Shown in pieces: positions 25,597 to 33,754 of a stretch of DNA of 47,731 nucleotides (positions are counted from its first letter, which is position 1; each line of letters opens with the position of its first letter). Position numbers and translations under genes: made by a program. The notes beneath the pieces were generated by a model. It had not been told where the DNA came from and did no database searches. It worked only from the letters and a program-made list of their open reading frames with translations. The stretch is from Armatimonadota bacterium (GTDB lineage: Bacteria; Armatimonadota; UBA5829). The stretch lies in the NCBI GenBank assembly GCA_026392045.1, contig JAPLCU010000188.1, positions 1 to 47,731 on the forward strand. Direction: 5' to 3'.

Positions 25597-26958
25597 CTAT
25601 GTTCGGGTGGATTTGTTGCTTCGGATGCATACAACCGAATCCGCCGCAGGCGGAAAATCCCTTCCCGGCTCTCCGCTCTCCGCTCTCTGCTCTCCGCTGC
25701 CTTCTTTGATCCCGAAGATATCTTGCACAATATCCAGCTTACTGCTGCTGTCATTGGCGGCATAGTCTTTCATTCGTAAAATTGGGTCGTGGGTGAGCTT
25801 TGTTACAGCAGACTTTATCGCTTTGCGTACGCATTCGCGGTCCTTTTCCGATAGGTGAGCGAGCTTTGCCGAGCACTTTTCCCATTCGGATATGTATACT
25901 GAGTCAAACTTGGCCCTGAGCTGCCTTATGACCGGCACAGCTTCAAGCGCCTTTAAGCCGACCATAAAAGCGGTGGTTTCTTCTTCAATGATCTCGTTGA
26001 CCTTGCCCACTTCCGCCTCTCGGTCAGATCGGCTGCGCTGCACCAGGAATTGAAGATCATCTATGTTGTAAAGGAAAACACTCTCAATTTCGGCTACCTC
26101 GGGCTCAACGTCACGCGGCACTGCAATATCAATTATGAAGATCGGCGAGGTCTGGCGGACGCTCATTACCCGCTGCATAAGCTCTTTGGTTACAATCGGC
26201 TCATTGGCGGATGTGGAAGTTATGAGCACGTCTACTTTGCAGAGCGCCTCCTCGATGTGGGCAGCATCGATCGCTTCGCCGTCCAGTTCTTTAACTAGCC
26301 GCCTCACCTTTTCGGGCGTGCGGCTGCAGATGAAGACTTTCTCGATACCATTCTCTTTGAGATGTTTTGCGGCAAGACCGCTCATTTTTCCTGCGCCCAA
26401 TAACAGCGCTTTGTGCCCTCTGAGGCTGCCGAACACGAACTTCGCCAAATCGACCGCCGCCGCTCCTATCGAGAACGACCCGCACGATATTGAGGTTTCA
26501 GTCCGCGCGCGCTTGCCGACTCCTATCGCGTGCTGGAAGAGGCCATCTAAGAAAAAATCGGTGGTTCCGTGTTCACTGGCGATGCAGTAAGCGCTGCGTA
26601 TTTGGCCGAGTATATGCGTTTCGCCAAGCGCCATCGAGTCCAGCCCGCATACCACTTCAAACAAGTGGCGAATTGCGTGGTGGCCTGTTTTTCGATATAC
26701 GGTGTATTCCAGATCGTTTAGCGGAATGCCGCTGTATTCGCTGAGGAACTTGAGAAGTGTTTCGTCATCACCTTTCGCGCGAGTCACGGCGTAAATTTCC
26801 AATCTATTGCAGGTGGAAACCATGCACGCCTCTGAAATGCAGGCATGCTGCTTCAGAGCGCTCAGCATCTCACCCATGCGGCATTCATCGACCGCCAGGC
26901 ATTCCCTGACATCCACTGACGCTGTATTATGGTTAACCCCTACAACAACTAAATGCAA
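25597..26958 (-). CDS. hemA: Glutamyl-tRNA reductase
   Basis: This 453-residue enzyme reduces glutamyl-tRNA to glutamate-1-semialdehyde, the first committed step of C5 tetrapyrrole synthesis. The catalytic Cys50 lies in STCNRLEIY, followed by GLDSMALGETHILGQIR, the NADPH-binding LLLGAGKMSGLAAKHL, and the dimerisation domain. The normal family sequence ends near VQDIFGIKEG. The final 35 or so residues (SGEQRAESGEPGRDF...) are encoded by four CTCTCCG heptamers (25669-25696) and a palindromic repeat, so the tail is repeat-derived. It overlaps the siroheme gene by 10 nt at the end of the ccm-hem operon. Confidence 0.95.
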   Translation of the reverse strand: MHLVVVGVNHNTASVDVRECLAVDECRMGEMLSALKQHACISEACMVSTCNRLEIYAVTRAKGDDETLLKFLSEYSGIPLNDLEYTVYRKTGHHAIRHLFEVVCGLDSMALGETHILGQIRSAYCIASEHGTTDFFLDGLFQHAIGVGKRARTETSISCGSFSIGAAAVDLAKFVFGSLRGHKALLLGAGKMSGLAAKHLKENGIEKVFICSRTPEKVRRLVKELDGEAIDAAHIEEALCKVDVLITSTSANEPIVTKELMQRVMSVRQTSPIFIIDIAVPRDVEPEVAEIESVFLYNIDDLQFLVQRSRSDREAEVGKVNEIIEEETTAFMVGLKALEAVPVIRQLRAKFDSVYISEWEKCSAKLAHLSEKDRECVRKAIKSAVTKLTHDPILRMKDYAANDSSSKLDIVQDIFGIKEGSGEQRAESGEPGRDFPPAADSVVCIRSNKSTRT

Positions 26959-27566
26959 CTTAACGCAGTCTCCCTTGCTTCCTGGTCTCGCCCGTCTCTA
27001 AGCAGGTCGAGAACTTCAGAGTTGTCAATGACGCGGTTCATCGCCGCTTCCCGCTCAGTTTGAGTTGGGTAGAGTTCTTTTACCCGTTCTCGCATTTCGC
27101 CAAGCAGAGCAATATACGGGGCGTATTCTTCGCCGAATATGTTTTCTAACTGATTCTTGATTTTCTTGCTGAGAGCAGGGCCCTTGCCGGAAGTGGTCAC
27201 TGCAATCATCAGGTCTCCTCTGCGCAAAATTGCCGGCACAATAAATGAGCAGAGCTCAGGGTCATCCACTACGTTAATGGGAATGCCCTTTTCGGCGGCC
27301 TCATGCGCGATTATGCTGTTTACTTCGCGGTTGCCTGTAGCCGCGAACACCAGGGCATAACCATCAAGGTCGCCCGGTTGATACACGCGGCGAACAACAA
27401 TCACATTTTTGAGAGCTTCTATGCGCTTATCTACTTCCGGGCTGATGAGTTTCACCCGGGATCCAGCGTCCACGAGAGCCTGAGCTTTTCTATATGCGAT
27501 CCCGCCGCCGCCAATAACCAGGCATGGCTTATCGGTCAGGTCAATTATTATCGGGTAATATCCCAT
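26949..27566 (-). CDS. Precorrin-2 dehydrogenase/sirohydrochlorin ferrochelatase (Met8/CysG N-terminal type)
   Basis: A 205-residue protein: YYPIIIDLTDKPCLVIGGGGIAYRKAQAL is the NAD-binding start (split here as PIIIDL, the Gly-rich loop GGGGIAYRKAQ), followed by FAATGNREVNS, NVVDDPELCSFIVPA and TTSGKGPALSKKIK, all diagnostic. It converts precorrin-2 to sirohydrochlorin and, in bifunctional members, siroheme. It overlaps ccmF by 26 nt and hemA by 10 nt, so heme and siroheme supply is tied to cytochrome c maturation in one operon. Confidence 0.93.
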   Translation of the reverse strand: MGYYPIIIDLTDKPCLVIGGGGIAYRKAQALVDAGSRVKLISPEVDKRIEALKNVIVVRRVYQPGDLDGYALVFAATGNREVNSIIAHEAAEKGIPINVVDDPELCSFIVPAILRRGDLMIAVTTSGKGPALSKKIKNQLENIFGEEYAPYIALLGEMRERVKELYPTQTEREAAMNRVIDNSEVLDLLRDGRDQEARETALSCI

Positions 27567-29592
27567 AGTTTTTTGTCCGATATTCTCGGAACCGCCGCCA
27601 TGTGGCCATTAATCCGCCGAGAATGATTAACGCAGTTCCAATCCAGAGTAGTGATATAAACGGCTTCCAGCTTACCTCAATTATAGCTCTTTCTGCAAGC
27701 CCTGGGCCTTCAACCGCAAGATTAACGCCTGCGTTGGCGCCCATTTCCTGGCCTTCGCCAGTTTGCACAAATTCGTCGAATATAAGCGTGTAATCGCCAA
27801 CAGTAGCTGGATGGCCTTCAGCGACGGTTATTTCCCGCGCATCCTGTCCCGGAGCCTGATATTGCAGAGTAACTTCACGTTTTTCTACATTCATTCCAAG
27901 GAGCGTTACATAGGCCTCGGTCGCTGGAATCTGAGCAGGCAAAGACATCCATCCATCTTTGGTAAGCGAGGCGCTGGGTGTAATCTTTATATCCGCAGGC
28001 GATACATATAGATCACCTGTGAAAAACGAGAATATTCGCGGTTTTCTAAGCATGCCGCGATTCGTATTCACGATTTCTAAAGGTATCTTTATTTGGTGAT
28101 CGTTGTGTTTGGCCCACACAATAAGGGTATCAGTTGTGTCTGATGTTTTCTCTCTGCTTACATAGGTGAAATCATAGCCCATCGCGCTGCTGGATGATCC
28201 TCCCATAGGCAACTGCAGCTTTTCGGTCTTGCTCAATGAGGAGAATGCAATACCGAGCATCATCATCAGCACACCGATATGCGCAACATGCGAGCCGGAT
28301 TTCCAGCTCGATTTGCTAAAACTAAAGCTAACAGGACTATTGCCGGTTCGGCTCCAGCTTATGAAAGATGAAATCAGAATCGCAAGCGCCGCCACAAAGC
28401 CAATCGGTTTGCACATGTTGTTGTAGAACTCTGGCTTCACACCAACTTTCGTCAGCAGTGGGAGCGATGTGCCTATCAGCGCCACGCCAGCGAATAGAAT
28501 CATCACTATAACGCCAACTACAACAATGAAATCCTTGCTCACCGGTTGTAGTGGCTTCGCGTCTGGCTTGATTGATTTCCAGGCGAGCAGCGGCAAGTCG
28601 TTGCAAATTATCGCGTAGAAAATCAAGAAACCCAGCAGATAAGCGTAAGCGCCAAGATCAGAGAATGAGTGAACCGAGATTTTTGAAAGCGCCCCGCTGC
28701 GAGTAAGAAATGTCGCATAGATAACCAACAGGAATGTTACAAGCGCCAGTATCACATTTGACCAAGCCATTCGGCCTTTGTAGCGCTGCATTACAAGTCC
28801 ATGCACAAGCGCCGTGCCGGTGAGCCACGGAACAAGCGAGGCGTTTTCTACCGGGTCCCAGCCCCAGTAGCCGCCCCATCCAAGCACTTCATAAGACCAA
28901 ACCATACCTAGAATCAGTCCGGCACTGAGTGAGACCCAGCCGAACACGGCCCATGGAAGAGCCTTATTCGACCATTCGCGCAAGTCGCCCTTAATTAGAG
29001 CCTGCACGACTATCGCAGCCGGTGCCAGCAGAGCAGCGTAACCCAGGAATACTATAGGCGGGTGAATTGCCATCCACGGGTTTTTAAGGAGAGGGTTCAG
29101 CCCCTGACCGACCATCTCCGGCAGGTATTCAGCAAACTTGCGGAATGGATCAGCCACAACCAGCAGAACCAGAAAGAACGTTTGGATGGAACACCAGAAA
29201 GCCATTGTTGCCGGCGCGAAGACGGCTCTCTTGCGTATTAGCATCAGACCGATTATGCCGCTGAATAGCGTCCAAAGCAGCAAAGAGCCTTCTTGCCCCG
29301 CCCAGAATGAAGAAATGCGATAGAGCAGTTCGTCCTTCGGGCCGCTGTAATCGTAAATATATGCCACATCATAATGAGAAAGTGAGAGGATTTGTTGCAT
29401 CAGATGAACAGACGCAAATCCGACAAATATCGTCGACGCAAAATACACATAACCGGCGATTTTGTTTATAACATGATCGTGATCATCTCGCTTAGCTGCT
29501 GCGCTTATGACGTAGATAACCAATGACACTACCGCGCAAAAGAGAGCAATGTAAATGGAGAGATTATCGAGACTTATAGTTATAGACTGCAA
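27541..29592 (-). CDS. ccmF: Cytochrome c maturation heme lyase subunit CcmF
   Basis: A 683-residue polytopic protein with the WWD-type heme-handling motif (YWGWDPVENASLVPWL), many membrane helices and a large periplasmic region before the last helix. CcmF attaches heme from CcmE to apocytochromes. It starts with TTG 29592, 7 nt after the ccmE stop, with TAGG upstream. Its partner CcmH (and CcmG) is not encoded in this operon or elsewhere in the window. Confidence 0.94.
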   Translation of the reverse strand: MQSITISLDNLSIYIALFCAVVSLVIYVISAAAKRDDHDHVINKIAGYVYFASTIFVGFASVHLMQQILSLSHYDVAYIYDYSGPKDELLYRISSFWAGQEGSLLLWTLFSGIIGLMLIRKRAVFAPATMAFWCSIQTFFLVLLVVADPFRKFAEYLPEMVGQGLNPLLKNPWMAIHPPIVFLGYAALLAPAAIVVQALIKGDLREWSNKALPWAVFGWVSLSAGLILGMVWSYEVLGWGGYWGWDPVENASLVPWLTGTALVHGLVMQRYKGRMAWSNVILALVTFLLVIYATFLTRSGALSKISVHSFSDLGAYAYLLGFLIFYAIICNDLPLLAWKSIKPDAKPLQPVSKDFIVVVGVIVMILFAGVALIGTSLPLLTKVGVKPEFYNNMCKPIGFVAALAILISSFISWSRTGNSPVSFSFSKSSWKSGSHVAHIGVLMMMLGIAFSSLSKTEKLQLPMGGSSSSAMGYDFTYVSREKTSDTTDTLIVWAKHNDHQIKIPLEIVNTNRGMLRKPRIFSFFTGDLYVSPADIKITPSASLTKDGWMSLPAQIPATEAYVTLLGMNVEKREVTLQYQAPGQDAREITVAEGHPATVGDYTLIFDEFVQTGEGQEMGANAGVNLAVEGPGLAERAIIEVSWKPFISLLWIGTALIILGGLMATWRRFREYRTKNYGILPDNN

Positions 29593-29599
29593 TATAAAC

Positions 29600-29974
29600 C
29601 TACTTGCCTTCGTATTTGGATGGGCACTTCAGCAGCACCTGATCTGCGTGGAAATCAGAATTTTTGTAAACACCGCGAACGACAGCCTTAGGAGCAGTAT
29701 CGAAGTTTTGCGGTTTGACGCCTTCAAACCGCACGCAGAGCGTTTCGCCATTTTTATCTTTCATGAAGAATGTGAGTTCTTTGCCATCGGCGCTGTATTT
29801 GGCCTTACCGGGGACTATTGCCCCAATAAACTGAACCGAGCTTCCAGCAGGCGCGGATTTCACTTCCGCAACTGTCTCAACATACGGCGATTGCGATTGC
29901 ATCATTTCACGGGCGCCCATTCCAATAAATGCAAGAATCAGCAACGCGCCTATAACATAGACCAGTTTATTCAT
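29600..29974 (-). CDS. ccmE: Heme chaperone CcmE, Cys-type (CxxxY) variant
   Basis: A 124-residue protein with an N-terminal anchor helix (VIGALLILAFIGMGA) and an OB-fold periplasmic domain (VQFIGAIVPGKAKY, LTFFMKDKNGETLCVRFEG, AVVRGVYKNSDFHADQVLLK). The usual heme-binding HxxxY is CPSKY here, so the covalent heme ligand would be Cys. A Cys-type CcmE working without CcmG and CcmH is known from Desulfovibrio. The start is ATG 29974 after GAGGGGAAAG; the frame extends to 30010 without support. Confidence 0.92.
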   Translation of the reverse strand: MNKLVYVIGALLILAFIGMGAREMMQSQSPYVETVAEVKSAPAGSSVQFIGAIVPGKAKYSADGKELTFFMKDKNGETLCVRFEGVKPQNFDTAPKAVVRGVYKNSDFHADQVLLKCPSKYEGK

Positions 29975-30000
29975 TGCTTCAGCTTTCCCCTCACTTGTCG

Positions 30001-30078
30001 TGAGTACCACGTCATTCTGAACTTGTTTCAGAATCTACTCCTTCGGCACCTGGACCCTGAATCGAGTTCAGGGTGACG
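30001..30078. repeat. Dispersed hairpin repeat between ccmE and ccmD
   Basis: Contains TTCTGAACTTGTTTCAGAA and CCCTGAATCGAGTTCAGGG, two hairpins typical of dispersed intergenic repeats. It interrupts an otherwise gap-free operon (about 110 nt between ccmD stop and ccmE start). Confidence 0.65.
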
Positions 30079-30083
30079 AGTAT

Positions 30084-30188
30084 TCATTGTTTCAGTTTTC
30101 CTACCTTGGAGTCGATTCGCCAAAGATAAACAAATACTCCAACCCACACGATTAACGGCGCTGCTGCCAGCGCAAGCATATTATCCAA
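30084..30188 (-). CDS. ccmD: Small CcmD-like heme exporter subunit
   Basis: A 34-residue protein with one membrane helix (LIVWVGVFVYLWRI) and a positively charged tail (DSKVGKLKQ), the size and shape of CcmD, which helps release holo-CcmE from CcmABC. I chose TTG 30188 because AAGGAGG lies 7 nt upstream; it overlaps the ccmC stop by 8 nt. An in-frame ATG at 30179 gives 31 residues. Position between ccmC and ccmE fits. Confidence 0.8.
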   Translation of the reverse strand: MDNMLALAAAPLIVWVGVFVYLWRIDSKVGKLKQ

Positions 30189-30867
30189 TTCTAACCCTCC
30201 TTGCGGCCATTATATACTCCGCAATACGAACTTGAAGTCTAAACATCCAGATAAAGAGCACAATATAACCAATCGCCGCGCACGCCAGCGCAATTTGGTA
30301 TTCAGGCGATAGATGCGCCGATTTCGGGTGCAGGCTCGGCAGCATACGAGGCAATATAATCACGAGAAACGGCATTATAAGCCCTGCCAAAATGTTATAA
30401 GCCGCGCTGATTTTGGCCCGCGCAATCTGCCCGGGTATGCATGATCTTAACGTGAAATATGCGGCATATACCATAATCAGCATGAGTATTGACGTTTGTT
30501 TTGGGTCCCAGTTCCATGTTTTTCCCCACTGCGCCTGAGCGAATATCATGCCGGTGACGGTGGCGAGCGCTGTGAAGAGGAAACCCAACCCAGCGGCGAT
30601 GGCGGATTTTTCGTCACTCATAATCTTGCCTTTACTCAGAAAGGCAATCGCATAGATAGCTGAGATTATATACGCGATCACCGCAACTATCGCGCATGGG
30701 ATGTGAAATATTACCATCCTTGCTGCGTCAGGAGACGCGAAACCCTGTGCAGGCGGCACAAAGAGGAACGTCCCAATTATAACAGCCGACATCCAAACGC
30801 CAAGCCCTACCCGTAGAGCTAAAGGCATTGTGGTATCTGTTCTTAACGACTGATTATTGTCTAACAT
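30181..30867 (-). CDS. ccmC: Heme-handling protein CcmC
   Basis: A 228-residue six-helix membrane protein with the WWD-type motif WGKTWNWDPKQTS and conserved His residues in the flanking loops (FHIPCA; LHPKSAHL). CcmC loads heme onto CcmE. AGGA lies before ATG 30867. It follows ccmB by 26 nt. Confidence 0.94.
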   Translation of the reverse strand: MLDNNQSLRTDTTMPLALRVGLGVWMSAVIIGTFLFVPPAQGFASPDAARMVIFHIPCAIVAVIAYIISAIYAIAFLSKGKIMSDEKSAIAAGLGFLFTALATVTGMIFAQAQWGKTWNWDPKQTSILMLIMVYAAYFTLRSCIPGQIARAKISAAYNILAGLIMPFLVIILPRMLPSLHPKSAHLSPEYQIALACAAIGYIVLFIWMFRLQVRIAEYIMAARRVRIG

Positions 30868-30893
30868 TAATGCATATTCCTATACAGCATTGT

Positions 30894-31622
30894 CTAATCT
30901 TCCCAGATAAACTTGAACAGCATTAGACTTGCCGTTATTATCACTCCGCTGAATGCGATCAGCGTTCTTATATCACTTGCGGCGCTTATTGCGCCTCTGG
31001 CGGCCATTGCGATATTTGTGCCGTGTATCGATATCACGAGAGCCGGAATCAAAAGCGGGAAACATATTACAGCAAAAACAGCTCCCTTGGTGGCTGCTTT
31101 TGCAACCATCGCTGCGGCAGCAGTTGCTCCGGCGCTAAGTCCAAGCCCGCCTATTAACAAAATGCATATAAACTGCCCCCAATTGCCAACAGATGAGCCC
31201 ATAAACATAATAAACAAAGGCGCCGTAACACATTGCAGGGCAATGACCAGTGCCCAGTTGAAAGCCAATTTGCCCAGATAAACGCTTGCGGGGCGCGCCG
31301 CGAGCCTCAGGGTGGGGGCGGTATTAGTTTCCTCTTCCCTCACGAAAGACCTGCTCAACCCCGACATTGCCGAGAAATATATCACGAGCCACAGCAGAGT
31401 GGAGGAAACTGCGCTGTTGCCGCCATAAGCCTGTAAAGTAAACGATACCGCAATAGCGCTCGTTATGGCAAATAGCAGTATAGCGCTGAGCGCGCTTTTG
31501 ACCCTGAACTCGCATTTGATGTCTTTAATCAATACGGCTAAAGCACATCGCAGAATGTCCATTAGTTGAGGCGCTTTCGGCATCGAGGAAATGGCAGGGT
31601 TTGGTTTGGAATTGACGCTCAC
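30894..31622 (-). CDS. ccmB: Heme ABC exporter permease CcmB
   Basis: A 242-residue membrane protein with about six helices and the family sequence FSAMSGLSRSFVREEETN followed by LRLAARPASVYLGKLAFN. It is the permease partner of CcmA. The GTG start overlaps the ccmA stop (GTGA). In known systems CcmAB hydrolyses ATP to free holo-CcmE from CcmC. Confidence 0.93.
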   Translation of the reverse strand: MSVNSKPNPAISSMPKAPQLMDILRCALAVLIKDIKCEFRVKSALSAILLFAITSAIAVSFTLQAYGGNSAVSSTLLWLVIYFSAMSGLSRSFVREEETNTAPTLRLAARPASVYLGKLAFNWALVIALQCVTAPLFIMFMGSSVGNWGQFICILLIGGLGLSAGATAAAAMVAKAATKGAVFAVICFPLLIPALVISIHGTNIAMAARGAISAASDIRTLIAFSGVIITASLMLFKFIWED

Positions 31623-32239
31623 TGCCTGCCTCCCAAATCAAGAGTTTTCTGCCCGAGAGCTGCCTCTTGAACATCGTTGGTGGCGATTATGACCATCCCC
31701 CGCCTCATTTGAGCCTGGATCACCTCATTGAGCATGGAAATGCCGTCTTCATCCAGATTCGTAGACGGCTCATCCAAAAGCAGAAGCAGAGGTTCATGCA
31801 ATAAAGCTGCCGCGAAACATGCTCTTTGCCTCAAACCTGATGACAATTCTCTCACAGGATCATTGCCCCGGTTCGCAAGCCCGACTTGCTCTAAGACCTC
31901 GCCAATTCGGTGTTTTCCTATTCCAGCAGACCTGGCGGTTGAGAGGAATTCGAGGTTTTCGCGCGCAGTTAATTCGCCATAAAGTCGCACATCGGGAGCC
32001 GCCAATCCAACCACATCTCGCAGGTTCTCGCGGGCAATGGAGCTGCCGTCAACAGAGACCGTAACGCAACCATCTATCGGCGTAACAAGCCCTGCAATAA
32101 TGCGCGTGAGCGTGGATTTACCAGATCCATTGCAGCCAGTTATGGACATGCATTTTCCATCAAACTGGAAACTCACAGATTGGAAGACCAGGCGCTCATT
32201 ATATTCATGCGTGAGATTTGACAAACTTAGCGATATCAA
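31619..32239 (-). CDS. ccmA: Heme ABC exporter ATPase CcmA
   Basis: A 206-residue ATPase with Walker A GCNGSGKST, signature ELSSGLRQRACFAAAL, Walker B LLLLLDEPSTNLD and a shortened C-terminus typical of CcmA. TTG 32239 is the start, 6 nt after GAGGAG. It is the first gene of the minus-strand operon ccmABCDEF-siroheme-hemA. Confidence 0.92.
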   Translation of the reverse strand: MISLSLSNLTHEYNERLVFQSVSFQFDGKCMSITGCNGSGKSTLTRIIAGLVTPIDGCVTVSVDGSSIARENLRDVVGLAAPDVRLYGELTARENLEFLSTARSAGIGKHRIGEVLEQVGLANRGNDPVRELSSGLRQRACFAAALLHEPLLLLLDEPSTNLDEDGISMLNEVIQAQMRRGMVIIATNDVQEAALGQKTLDLGGRQ

Positions 32240-32378
32240 GGCCGCTCCTCATTATCCATGCACATCAATTATCGCATTACGAAGCATGAGCGTCAAGCTC
32301 ATGTTGGGGGAATGGGTGGTCTGATGGTCTGATAGTCCGATGGCGGGGAAGGGGAATCTGCTTTTCCGGGGCTTGATA

Positions 32379-32824
32379 TTTCGGGATTTCGGAATGCACT
32401 ATGCTGTCAGGCTTGATGAAACCAAAATCCCGAAACATCGAAATCAGAAACAGACGAAAAAAAGACATTTGACAAGCAGCCATTCATAGGATAAACTCCT
32501 ATTAGTTCATTGTATTATTGTGTGTTGAATCGCGGATGTCGCGTCCTTCGAGAGCCTCAGGATGGTACGCGGATTTCGCGAAAGGGGAGGGTAATTCCCT
32601 CTCCTGGGGGAGGTACATCCTGAGCCTGTCGAAGGAGGGTTAGGGTGAGGGCGCAGGATTGTTGAATAGCGAATGTGGTCGGCGGAGCCCTTTCGCGTCC
32701 TTCGGACCTTCCGCGAAATTCGCGATTCAAAGGCGGGGAGAAGGAGAAGAAGCATGGCTCAATCTGGTGAGTCGATAAAAGGATACGATTTTTAAGTTGT
32801 TTCGGGAAACCCTTTTCCCGAAAC
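32379..32824. repeat. Repeat-rich intergenic region upstream of ccmA
   Basis: No gene is visible. Elements: a divergent CGGGATTT...AAATCCCG palindrome (32379-32435); long inverted repeats around GAATCGCGGATGTCGCGTCC (about 32525-32550) and GGACC...GCGAAATTCGCGATTC (about 32700-32728); the CTTCGACAGGCTCAGGATG repeat inverted (32594-32660); and a 26-bp palindrome (32799-32824). The ccmA promoter should lie in 32240-32380, but I cannot name a convincing one. Confidence 0.8.
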
Positions 32825-32845
32825 ATTGCGCCCTTCCTTTCGTGT

Positions 32846-32851
32846 TATAAT
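32846..32851 (+). promoter_or_regulatory. -10 box (TATAAT) directly before the radical SAM gene
   Basis: TATAAT ends 6 nt before ATG 32858, so transcription should begin at or next to the start codon. There is no ribosome binding site, consistent with a leaderless mRNA. No clear -35 box; the 26-bp palindrome ends 21 nt upstream of the box. Confidence 0.55.
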
Positions 32852-32857
32852 TAACTC

Positions 32858-33682
32858 ATGCCAGCGCCGCGTGAAATTGAAGCTAAATCAGCGCTTTCCA
32901 AGTCCGGCTTATCGGATTATTGCGTGAATTGCTATGTCGGGTGTGCTCATCGCTGCGTCTATTGCTATGCCAGATTTATGCAGCGGTTCTCGGGGCATCA
33001 GGAGCCTTGGGGGCAGTTTCTGGATGTTAAAATTAATGCGCCCGAGGTTCTGAGAGGCGAAGTAAAGCGAAAGAAGCCCGGGCAAGTGTTTGTGAGCTCG
33101 GTTTGTGACGCTTACCAGCCTGCCGAAATACGTTATAAAGTGACCCGCGAGTGCCTGAAGATCCTCGTCGATTCAGGTTTTCACCCCAGCATCCTCACCA
33201 AAAGTAAGCTCGTAACCCGTGATTTTGATATTATGGAGGGGCACGCCAACTGCCAGGTCGGCTGCACCCTTACAACAATGGACGAGCAGCTTCGTTTCAG
33301 GATCGAATCCGGCGCGTCACCCACCCGCGAGCGCATCGCTGCGCTGGAGGAAGCCTGCTTGCGAGGAATCAAAGCCTGGGCGTTTCTCGGGCCATTTATG
33401 CCGGGCCTTTCCGACACAGACGAAGCCCTGGAATTGCTAATTTCCGCCATCGCCCCGCTGCCCCTATCGCACATCGTCGCAGATAAGCTCAACCCCAAAC
33501 CGGGCCTGTGGAACGATATGCTGCCATTTCTAAAGCGATATTATCCCGACCAAATAGAGGCTTACCGTCAGTTTTTCTTCGATGAGAAGGAGAAATGGGC
33601 CTATCGGGAGAATCTAAGGTTAAGGTTGAGGTCGATTGCCGAGGCTTATGGGGTTGCGGATAGGCTTGAGACGGTGTTTTGA
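32858..33682 (+). CDS. Radical SAM protein, SPL-like family
   Basis: A 274-residue protein with CxxxCxxC in GCAHRCVYCYARF, the site of the [4Fe-4S] cluster that cleaves S-adenosylmethionine. Further family elements are VFVSSVCDAYQP, LVDSGFHPSILTKS and FLGPFMPGLSDT. It groups with the spore photoproduct lyase-like radical SAM family, where most members have no known substrate. It lacks the extended domains of true SplB. The transcript is probably leaderless. Confidence 0.88.
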   Translation: MPAPREIEAKSALSKSGLSDYCVNCYVGCAHRCVYCYARFMQRFSGHQEPWGQFLDVKINAPEVLRGEVKRKKPGQVFVSSVCDAYQPAEIRYKVTRECLKILVDSGFHPSILTKSKLVTRDFDIMEGHANCQVGCTLTTMDEQLRFRIESGASPTRERIAALEEACLRGIKAWAFLGPFMPGLSDTDEALELLISAIAPLPLSHIVADKLNPKPGLWNDMLPFLKRYYPDQIEAYRQFFFDEKEKWAYRENLRLRLRSIAEAYGVADRLETVF

Positions 33683-33754
33683 TCGAATGAATGTCACCCC
33701 CGCGCGTCAAACGTGCCTCTTTCATAGGTAATCCGAGATTGAGAAGGCGATGAG

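Noticed and set aside
25208-25763. Long ORFs rich in HPTPN on the minus strand and GVGCWVLGV on the plus strand
   Set aside because: Translation of the (GTGTTGG)n array; low complexity, no start signals, present in several frames at once.
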